From NCBI GenBank assembly GCA_031282935.1, contig JAITCS010000046.1:1-5354 (forward strand): a DNA stretch of 5,354 bases, written 5' to 3'. The DNA comes from Cellulomonadaceae bacterium (GTDB lineage Bacteria; Actinomycetota; Actinomycetes; Actinomycetales; Cellulomonadaceae). The position numbers were made by a program, and so were the translations under genes. Every line of letters begins with the position of its first letter. The first letter of the stretch is position 1. Shown piece by piece: positions 1 to 5,354 of the stretch. Under the pieces are notes generated by a model that was given only the letters and a program-made list of their open reading frames with translations, made no database searches and was not told the DNA's origin.

Positions 1-1301
1 ATTGTGTTCCCGGTTGACGATGCCGTAGGCCGGGTGCGGCTCACGTCAGCCTGCCCGCCTGGTTCCCCGCCCTGACTGGAAACGCGGCGCTCGACTTCGG
101 CACGTTTAGTCCCAGCGACCAGCCCACTCGCGCCCTCACTCTGGAAAGTTGCGACCAGGGCGAAACGCGAGTTTGCTTCGGTAACGCGGATTGGACGACC
201 GCGCCGGAGGGTAGCGATGTGGTAGCGACCATGACCGGGCTGGCTGACGACAACTGTGTTTCCTTGACCGAGAATGAGGTTAAGGAGGTGCAGGTGACGC
301 TCGCGGCTACGGCTGACGTGCAGGGCCGGTTAGCGGGCGGATTGCCGGTATCGTTGTATTCGGTGGACGGCGGTCAGCCTCACACTATGTCCGTGCCGAT
401 TGTGGCCAGCCTGTACCGTCCGGTGAACACCGGGGTGCGCAACATCTTGGTAACTGGGGCGGTTGCGTTCGCATTGGCTTTGGCCTGGGCCATCGCCACT
501 TTCGGCAAACACGCCACCCACCGCTTCCAATCAGGCCGGGATTTGCGAGTGGCGACGATGCCCGTGACGGTCACTGCAAGCGGGTTACAACGGCTAACCC
601 CGGCTGGGGCTGACGCTACCGGCTTCTTCGGCGGTTCGGATTTCACCTCCGAACAGGCCCCAAAACCCAGCGGCAATTTGGATCGGAACGGCCTCAAGTT
701 CCGGCGCAGCGGGCAGTGGGTGTGGCCATATTCCAAGATGCGACCAGAGGTAACGAGCAGCGCAGGCAGCGTTATAGCTATTTCTGCCGACGATGCGGCC
801 GCGATCAGTACGGCTGAGGGCAACCGCCGCACCCCTGCCAACTTCGCTTATGGCACCCAGTTCTATTTGACCCCATCGTCCGCCCCCGCCAGGAACGGTG
901 GCGTGGCCGCCCAACTCACGGCTTACGCCGAGGGCACCAACGGCGACATCATCGCTCCGGTCGCGCGCCTTAATAACGCCATCGTCAATACGGATTGGGC
1001 ACAGGTCGCGGACGCCCTGAGCCACGCCAGCACAGCGGAAGCCCTCACCGTAGCGGATTCAGACACTACGACGGAAGCCTATTCCACAACGGAAACCGAC
1101 GTCGCAACGCCGACCCGAGGCTTCAAATTGCCCAAGCTGCGCGGCTCGGCATCGAAAACCAAACAACCTGAGCCCGAACCGGTGCTAGACCCGTGGTGCC
1201 AGCCTCTCCCCGCCGAATCCGAACCGCCAGACAATGGCCCCTCGCAATCACACGCCCCCGCACAGCCCAGCGTAAATCTTGACGATATCAACTACTTCTA
1301 G
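1..1301 (+). CDS. Single-pass membrane protein with extracytoplasmic beta-rich part (5'-partial, apparent frameshift)
   Basis: Seen: frame 3 is open from 18 to the TAG at 1299-1301 and reads as protein with GC-rich third positions from about 48, well before the first usable start codon, GTG 219. Before about 45 the sensible frame is frame 1 (reads VFPVDDAVGRVRLT), which stops at 73-75. One base lost near 45 would join them as VRLTVSLPAWFPALTG. The true N-terminus lies upstream of the window. The extracytoplasmic part is beta-rich with Cys codons at 150, 174 and 255. One hydrophobic helix (444-503) is followed by the basic residues K, H, H, R, suggesting N-out/C-in. The cytoplasmic part of about 265 residues has a mixed beta-rich region, a Ser/Thr-rich stretch, a Pro-rich linker and the C-terminus VNLDDINYF. 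Context: it lies 28 bases upstream of a tubulin-like gene. Known: vWA-domain proteins accompany that family, so a vWA domain may lie upstream, but none is visible here. I do not recognise the gene itself. GTG 219 has a GGAGG at 206-210 but sits inside evidently coding sequence. Confidence 0.75.
40..50 (+). other. Apparent -1 frameshift site in gene 1
   Basis: Protein-like coding passes from frame 1 (positions 1 to about 45) to frame 3 (from about 46) here. Reading an additional G between 45 and 46 gives an uninterrupted beta-strand-like RLTVSLPAW. The sequence as given stops in frame 1 at 73-75 and in frame 3 upstream at 15-17. I see no classic X-XXY-YYZ slippery heptamer in the 18-75 overlap in the correct phase, so a single-base deletion (real or a sequencing error) is more likely than programmed frameshifting. 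The exact base cannot be fixed from one sequence. Confidence 0.6.
444..503 (+). other. Transmembrane helix of gene 1 protein
   Basis: About 20 consecutive codons encode an almost purely hydrophobic Ile/Leu/Val/Ala/Phe/Trp segment (residues 76-95 counted from GTG 219). It is flanked on the N side by a single Arg-Asn and on the C side by Lys, His, His and Arg. By the positive-inside rule the C-terminal side is cytoplasmic. This is the only convincing membrane segment in the visible part of the protein. Confidence 0.85.
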
Positions 1302-1318
1302 CCAAACTAAATTCGTTT

Positions 1319-1324
1319 GAAAGG
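1319..1324 (+). promoter_or_regulatory. Ribosome binding site of tubulin-like gene
   Basis: GAAAGG ends five bases before the ATG at 1330. It lies in the 28-base gap after gene 1, which has no terminator-like hairpin and no convincing promoter, so read-through transcription from gene 1 is likely. Confidence 0.6.
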
Positions 1325-1329
1325 CAAAA

Positions 1330-4300
1330 ATGCTAAACCCATTCTTATTAGTCGGTGTTGGCGGTAGCGGCGGCAAAACCCTCCGCGTTATCCGCGAGGA
1401 GTTAATGCTGCGCCTCAAGCAAGCCGGGTGGACTAAAGACGATTTACCAAAAGCCTGGCAATTTTTGCATGTTGATGTACCCACGCACGCTGACGGTGAA
1501 GATGTGGATTTACCGCCCCAATTACCCGATAGGCAATATCGAGGAATTGTGGCGCCCGGCGTAGATTACGCAGCGCTAGACAGAGCTTTGTTAAGTAAAG
1601 CTACGGATAAACCTGTCAGAGATTCCCTAGCCACTTGGCGCCCTAACCAAACAGATGTTAAGCAAGCGCCGCAAAAAGGGGCTGGCCAATACCGCGCGTT
1701 AGGCCGCATGATTACCTTAACTGGTCTCGAGGGGATTCAGCGGGCGATACAGCAAGCAAAAGCTGAGATGATGGGCACGGGAGCCAAAGCCGAATTGCAG
1801 GAAGTTGCAACTCTGCTGGGCGCCACCCCTGGGGATCCGAATGACCCTTTTGTGGTGGTGGTCAGTTCCATTGCGGGCGGTACGGGCGCCGGGGCAGTAA
1901 TTGACGTTTGTGACGTTATCCGCGCCATGCCCGAAACCTGGGCTAATCAATCATTTGGGTTCCTGTATGCCCCGGACGTTTTCAACAGCCTGCCCGAGGA
2001 AGCTCGAAAGGGCGTGCGCGCTAATGCGCTGGGTTCTTTAGCGGAATTGATGAATGGCTATTGGAACAATACTGGCCCCTCGGAATCAACCGGGGCGCTC
2101 TTCAATGCTTATCAGGTGAACTTGAACACCCAACTGCGCAATTCCGGGCCGCGTTACCCATTTATTGTGGGTTCAGCTAATGAGAACGTGATTTACACTA
2201 ATCAAAACGATGTGTATTTGGCGATGGGTCGCTCCTTGGCTTCTTGGGTGGCCTCCGAAAAACTGCAAGATACCTTCGGAGCGTACATTACAGGAAACTG
2301 GACAGCCATCAACGGAAGCGCCGACAAATTGCCGTTGCGCTCCGATAATTCCGAGCAGGGGCCATTCATGGCTATCGGTTCCGCGCGCGTGGGCCTGGGC
2401 CGGGACAGGTTCCTAAAATACGCTTCGCAGCACCTGGCTCGCGGCGCCGTCGAAAGATTTGTTGCCGAGCATGAAGCCAACCGCGCGGGGCTTAATGATG
2501 ACCGAACTTCGCAGCAACTCATCGCCGACCTAGAACAAGCTCGCCGAGGTGGGTTCCGCAGCGCCACGGGCTTGGATGAGTTGGGACCAAACAACAACGC
2601 GGTACTCGATAAGCTGCACGCTAATGTGCCAGCCGCCGGTAATGAGTTTATGCAGCGGGTAACCAAAGGGGTAACCCAATTAGTGTCCACTTCTGGGAGA
2701 AAGGGCGCATCCGCTAACGACGTGATGCAGCGGGTAATTGGTGATGTGCGGCAAAACCAAGGCGAGATCAGCGGCCGGTTGGAATCGGAAAGCCGAGTCA
2801 AAGCGTCCGCCTGGGTAAATGACATTCAAGACCAAATTGCGCAAACTGTAGCCAGATCCATTGGCGAGAATGGCGCCCCGCTCACCCGCGCGCTCCTGAA
2901 TCAACTGATTTTAACCATGGGCGAGATTTGTGATGAATTGTCCGCAGAAGCCGATGGGGAAGAGCGTAAGGCCACCGCGCTAGAGCAACGCACCTCAGAA
3001 AGTTTCAGCACCCTGGGCCGCACGTACGTAACCACCGCGACGGACGGCACGGTCCAAAAAGCAGCCAAGGATGCGATTAGCGCCCAGTTGGCCCGGTATG
3101 AAGCCTGGCTCAGGCGCTTTGCGCGGGACATCATTCGGGATTTGACGGCTGGGTTCTTGACCCCCTTGGCCCGCGCTGTGGGCGATGCCGGGGACAAGCT
3201 AGCGGTTGCTCGCAGCAAAGAGGACTCGTTTATGGCCCGGTGGCCAGTTGGTGACGTAGTGCCGCACCTGTTGCGCCCGGCTCCGAACGAGTTCTTGCTG
3301 CAAGGCACGGACGAGTACCCGACAATTCTGCGTGATTTGGTGGCCCGCACCATCGGCACAGATACGGAGCCCGATGCGGCCCGGAGGCTCGCAGAAATGC
3401 AGGTGTTGCCGGGCGCCCCCACCCACACGGGCGAAGGCCAGCAGTTGATCAAGATCACCGACCGCTGGGTGCCCAAAGACCACACACTAACCCCCGAGTT
3501 TGGGGCGTCCCCGCGCAATGCCCGTTTCGCCATCAACGATGACCCGGAAATGATCGCGCAGCGGGCCGAGGAATGGCTGAACCGGGAGGGCACCGCCGCT
3601 GGCCGCTACATGCAAGAGGGGCTTGGGCAATACCTTTCCGGCGATTCGGCCAGCCCGGCTGAGTTGGAGCGCCGCCTGCAGCAATTCGAGGGCAAGGTGG
3701 TTTCCGCGCTCGATGCCGCAGCGCCATTGGCGAAAATCAACCCCGCCGTTTTGGTGGCGGTACACGGCAAGGATCGGATCAGCCACTCCCTCAGAGTCTC
3801 AGAAATTCCGCTACCGGAGGGCTCGGAGGCCAAGGCCCGGCTGCGGAAAGTGTTTGAGCGTCGAGGGGACTGGAACGATGAGGTGGGCAAATCCTTTGTG
3901 GACGGCAAGAGTGGTCATATTGACTTCTTTACCCACCTCAATGAGGCCTACCAGCCAGTGGTATTCGACTCCCTCATGCGCCCCATCGCAGAGGACTGGG
4001 GCCAGAAATCCAAAACCCCAGAATCGCATCGCGAGTTTTGGAAATGGCGCCGCGCCCGCCCTATTGCCGAGTTTGTGCCGGTGGCCAGGTCAGAATACGG
4101 CTCGGTACTGGAAGCGATGGTGCGGGGCTGGTTTGTGGCCGGACGCTTGGGCCAAATGCGGCTGACGCAAAACTCGGTAGAAATCTGGCTGCCCGAAACC
4201 ACCAACTCTGCCGGGCGGTGGGCAAGATTCCCCTCCCCCACCCTCAGCCTCGAAGACATGACCGGCCCGGATGGGTTAGCTGTAATTCTGGCGTCAATAA

Positions 4301-4710
4301 TGGTGGCCTTACTTGAGGTGAACCAACGCGCTGCTATTGACCCCATTTTACCTTACACCCGTTTGCGCGAGCTGGGCGAGTTGACTGGCCGCAGCGCAGA
4401 AATAAACCGAGAATTACGCGATTGGCTGGTCAATGGCAAAAACTCGCTAGCAGCACTAGAGCGCAATACCGAAACACCCCTAGAACGCCAAAAAACTGCG
4501 GAAAAGGTACTCTCCAATTTCTATCAAGGTTATGTGAATCACTTTGACCAAATTGAACACGATTACAAGAACCCCACCGGATTTCCGCGCAGTTGGGATT
4601 TACGCAAAGAAACTCTGTCCGTACTTGAGGGGCTAATTCGCGGCGTCCAAGCTCTTGAATCCACAACCACTTCTGCCGTGCAAAACACCGGCTCGGGAGG
4701 TTGGGCGTGA
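1330..4710 (+). CDS. Large tubulin/FtsZ-like protein (Tubulin_2 / FtsZl-2 type)
   Basis: An 1126-residue protein whose first ~370 residues carry tubulin/FtsZ nucleotide-binding loops. T1 is GVGGSGGKT (9-17), compare FtsZ GVGGGGGNA. The second strand and T2 are LHVDVPTH (46-53). T3 is GAGQYRALGR (117-126), compare FtsZ GAGGNPEVGR. T4 is the signature AGGTGAG (182-188). A PDVF segment (215-218) is followed by RANALGSLAEL (230-240), where N232 matches the base-contacting Asn of tubulin helix H7 (YNATLSVHQL). A possible T7 is NQNDV (291-295). FMAIGSARVGLGRDR (346-360) resembles FtsZ MMGSGVASGEDR. It is therefore expected to bind GTP and perhaps polymerise, in the cytoplasm. A T7 catalytic acid (D294 suggested) is not proven. 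Residues ~375-1126 are a long, mostly helical, charged extension with no domain I recognise and one hydrophobic segment (983-997). FtsZ is only about 350-400 residues. The start ATG 1330 has an RBS, and T1 begins eight residues in, as expected. The stop overlaps the next gene. Confidence 0.9.
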   Translation: MLNPFLLVGVGGSGGKTLRVIREELMLRLKQAGWTKDDLPKAWQFLHVDVPTHADGEDVDLPPQLPDRQYRGIVAPGVDYAALDRALLSKATDKPVRDSLATWRPNQTDVKQAPQKGAGQYRALGRMITLTGLEGIQRAIQQAKAEMMGTGAKAELQEVATLLGATPGDPNDPFVVVVSSIAGGTGAGAVIDVCDVIRAMPETWANQSFGFLYAPDVFNSLPEEARKGVRANALGSLAELMNGYWNNTGPSESTGALFNAYQVNLNTQLRNSGPRYPFIVGSANENVIYTNQNDVYLAMGRSLASWVASEKLQDTFGAYITGNWTAINGSADKLPLRSDNSEQGPFMAIGSARVGLGRDRFLKYASQHLARGAVERFVAEHEANRAGLNDDRTSQQLIADLEQARRGGFRSATGLDELGPNNNAVLDKLHANVPAAGNEFMQRVTKGVTQLVSTSGRKGASANDVMQRVIGDVRQNQGEISGRLESESRVKASAWVNDIQDQIAQTVARSIGENGAPLTRALLNQLILTMGEICDELSAEADGEERKATALEQRTSESFSTLGRTYVTTATDGTVQKAAKDAISAQLARYEAWLRRFARDIIRDLTAGFLTPLARAVGDAGDKLAVARSKEDSFMARWPVGDVVPHLLRPAPNEFLLQGTDEYPTILRDLVARTIGTDTEPDAARRLAEMQVLPGAPTHTGEGQQLIKITDRWVPKDHTLTPEFGASPRNARFAINDDPEMIAQRAEEWLNREGTAAGRYMQEGLGQYLSGDSASPAELERRLQQFEGKVVSALDAAAPLAKINPAVLVAVHGKDRISHSLRVSEIPLPEGSEAKARLRKVFERRGDWNDEVGKSFVDGKSGHIDFFTHLNEAYQPVVFDSLMRPIAEDWGQKSKTPESHREFWKWRRARPIAEFVPVARSEYGSVLEAMVRGWFVAGRLGQMRLTQNSVEIWLPETTNSAGRWARFPSPTLSLEDMTGPDGLAVILASIMVALLEVNQRAAIDPILPYTRLRELGELTGRSAEINRELRDWLVNGKNSLAALERNTETPLERQKTAEKVLSNFYQGYVNHFDQIEHDYKNPTGFPRSWDLRKETLSVLEGLIRGVQALESTTTSAVQNTGSGGWA
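1354..1380 (+). other. T1 nucleotide-binding loop codons (GVGGSGGKT)
   Basis: This codes for residues 9-17 of the tubulin-like protein, directly after the first hydrophobic strand (PFLLV). The Gly-rich loop matches the FtsZ T1 phosphate-binding loop. It resembles a Walker A motif but has one residue too many between the first Gly and GKT, and the T3 and T4 loops downstream support the tubulin reading. Confidence 0.8.
1873..1893 (+). other. T4 tubulin signature loop codons (AGGTGAG)
   Basis: This codes for residues 182-188, following the hydrophobic strand FVVVVSSI. It matches the tubulin/FtsZ signature GGGTG(S/T)G that binds the nucleotide phosphates. It is the strongest single sign of family membership in the window. 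Confidence 0.88.
2650..2737 (+). repeat. In-frame 13-bp direct repeat (atgcagcgggtaa), 75 bases apart
   Basis: The 13-mer occurs at 2650-2662 and again at 2725-2737, exactly 25 codons apart. Both copies are read as MQRV and extend at protein level to MQRVxxxVxQ (residues 441-450 and 466-475). This may be a small duplicated helical unit in the extension after the tubulin fold, or chance in a helical region. Confidence 0.5.
4276..4320 (+). other. Hydrophobic segment near C-terminus of tubulin-like protein
   Basis: Residues 983-997 (LAVILASIMVALLEV) form the longest uncharged stretch after the GTPase region. At about 13-15 residues it is short for a transmembrane helix and has no basic flank, so a buried or membrane-associating helix is more likely. 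It is listed because the protein is thought to act at the membrane. Confidence 0.4.
4695..4700 (+). promoter_or_regulatory. Ribosome binding site deciding the start of gene 3
   Basis: GGGAGG lies six bases before GTG 4707, inside the last codons of the tubulin-like gene. Its strength and spacing select GTG 4707 as the start and place it in a GTGA overlap with the TGA at 4708-4710, the usual sign of translational coupling. Confidence 0.8.
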
Positions 4711-5354
4711 GTTCGGTAACAGTATTCGTGCTGCCGCAAGACTTCGCGGCTCAGGAATTGCTCGACACCTATGAGCGTTGGGTACGCGAGGGTCTAGTCG
4801 GCGAGGCGGCGTTTGTGCTGCCCGAATTTGTTGATGACTCCCATAGCGGCCCGCCCCTGGTATCCGCCGAGATCATCGGGCCAGAACGAGGCCAACTTAG
4901 CGAGACCTCCAGCGTCGGGGCGATAGATGTCTTACGAGAACGCAAAAACCTGTTCGTATACCTGAACTCCCGGCGCCGGGACCGAGTACGGGTAGTGGTG
5001 GCGCAGTTACTCACCTTCGACTCACACACCCGCGATCCAGAGTTCGCGCGGAAAGCGGAATCAGTTGCGAATCAGGTAGTCCGCGCCATGCCGACGTCCA
5101 CGGTCGCTGGTGGGCACAGCACGCGCGTGCAGCGCTTCAACGTTTTGATTCCGGTGAGCGGGCTGACTGGCGTCAGCCCGGATGCGCTGTTTTTGGGTTG
5201 GGACGTTAACGCCATCGTTTCTGCCGAGGACCACCCCGATGCTGACCACGGCAACATGCGCGTCCACTACCCCGGAAATGCCGTTGGCCACGCACTAACG
5301 GCTCTCGCAACGATTGGCGGCGTAGTTTCCGGCATTGATGCTGGGCCTTTTGAC
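4707..5354 (+). CDS. Unrecognised alpha/beta protein, 3'-partial, coupled to the tubulin-like gene
   Basis: The frame is open from GTG 4707 to the window end (216 codons, no stop), with a good RBS and GC-rich third positions. The four-base overlap with the preceding gene indicates one transcript and coupled translation, so the product probably works with the tubulin-like protein at a related level. The sequence alternates strands and helices: TVFVLP (5-10), a helix around 12-30, EAAFVLPEF (33-41), VRVVVAQLLTF (94-104), RFNVLIPV (143-150), NAIVSAEDH (168-176), then a hydrophobic Gly/Ala-rich stretch AVGHALTALATIGG (192-205). There is no signal peptide and no P-loop or other catalytic motif I can name. 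The second part (NAIVSAEDH, then an Ala-rich helix) reminds me of uncharacterised actinobacterial proteins with a 'v.pED' segment before such a helix, but I cannot name the family. It could be an accessory or regulatory subunit. The 'distinct GTPase' reported near this tubulin family is not evident in the visible part. Confidence 0.85.
   Translation, partial: MSSVTVFVLPQDFAAQELLDTYERWVREGLVGEAAFVLPEFVDDSHSGPPLVSAEIIGPERGQLSETSSVGAIDVLRERKNLFVYLNSRRRDRVRVVVAQLLTFDSHTRDPEFARKAESVANQVVRAMPTSTVAGGHSTRVQRFNVLIPVSGLTGVSPDALFLGWDVNAIVSAEDHPDADHGNMRVHYPGNAVGHALTALATIGGVVSGIDAGPFD
5159..5180 (+). repeat. Perfect inverted repeat (9-bp stem, 4-base loop) inside gene 3
   Basis: Positions 5159-5167 (cgggctgac) pair perfectly with 5172-5180 (gtcagcccg) around the loop tggc. 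The hairpin codes for part of SGLTGVSP. It is not followed by a T-tract, so it does not look like an intrinsic terminator, and the frame continues for at least 174 bases beyond it. Confidence 0.5.

Noticed and set aside
18..75. Programmed -1 ribosomal frameshift
   Set aside because: No correctly phased slippery heptamer or clear downstream stimulatory structure was seen. A single-base deletion explains the junction more simply.
219..221. GTG 219 as the true start of gene 1, with GGAGG at 206-210
   Set aside because: The same frame upstream (48-218) encodes plausible protein with coding-like third positions and would be left unexplained. The purine run codes for Pro-Glu-Gly and is likely chance.
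1302..1329. Promoter in the gap before the tubulin-like gene (TTGAAA at 1317-1322)
   Set aside because: No -10-like hexamer sits at suitable spacing, and the purines of this stretch are explained by the RBS.
1354..1380. Walker A P-loop ATPase motif
   Set aside because: The spacing GVGGSGGKT does not fit GxxxxGK[ST], and the T3 and T4 loops that follow fit the tubulin/FtsZ fold.
2901..3593. 230-codon antisense open frame (also 2202-2825, 207 codons)
   Set aside because: These lie wholly opposite the tubulin-like gene and their peptides are Ser/Arg/Ala/Pro-rich with no domain-like pattern. High GC third positions on the real strand suppress stops on the other.
3623..4165. 180-codon + strand open frame in another frame of the tubulin-like gene
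   Set aside because: Its peptide is Arg/Trp/Pro-rich and low in sense, whereas the main frame continues without interruption through it.
5159..5180. Intrinsic terminator
   Set aside because: There is no T-tract after the stem, and the coding frame runs through and beyond it.

Overview
The window shows a compact, one-directional block of three + strand genes, each closely followed by the next. They look like part of a bacterial operon built around a large tubulin/FtsZ-superfamily protein. Base composition is moderately GC-rich (individual 60-base lines I counted run from 43% to 72% GC). The genes have GC-rich third positions, GTG starts and tight Shine-Dalgarno spacing. Together with the family content, this suggests a mid-GC actinobacterium (Actinomycetota, perhaps Actinomycetaceae-like). 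That assignment is an inference and is only weakly supported.

Layout. (1) Positions 1-1301 hold the 3' part of a gene for a single-pass membrane protein: an extracytoplasmic beta-rich, Cys-containing region, one transmembrane helix (about 444-503), then a cytoplasmic region of about 265 residues ending in a Pro-rich linker and a short acidic/aromatic tail. Its reading frame breaks near position 45. Positions 1-45 read sensibly in frame 1, everything from about 46 on reads sensibly in frame 3, and one missing base restores a smooth protein. The 219 GTG that a gene caller would choose is therefore probably not the real start. (2) After a 28-base gap, 1330-4710 encodes an 1126-residue tubulin-like protein. 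Most of the tubulin/FtsZ nucleotide-binding loops can be recognised by eye in the first ~370 residues, followed by a ~750-residue extension not found in FtsZ. (3) Overlapping its stop codon by four bases (GTGA), a third gene starts at 4707 and runs off the window end. It is an unrecognised alpha/beta protein, open for all 216 codons present.

How they may work together. A branch of the FtsZ/tubulin superfamily often named FtsZl-2 (Makarova and Koonin, 2010; Pfam 'Tubulin_2' from memory) was reported next to von Willebrand A-domain proteins and a distinct GTPase, and was proposed to be a membrane-remodelling system. The arrangement here (membrane-anchored protein, long tubulin-like protein, translationally coupled partner) fits that idea: the membrane protein could anchor or recruit the tubulin-like protein from the inner face of the membrane. 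No vWA domain is visible in the part of gene 1 inside this window, and gene 3 shows no GTPase P-loop in its first 216 residues, so neither assignment can be made from this sequence. I see no RNA genes, mobile elements, CRISPR arrays, origins or convincing terminators. No stretch over 300 bases lacks a gene.
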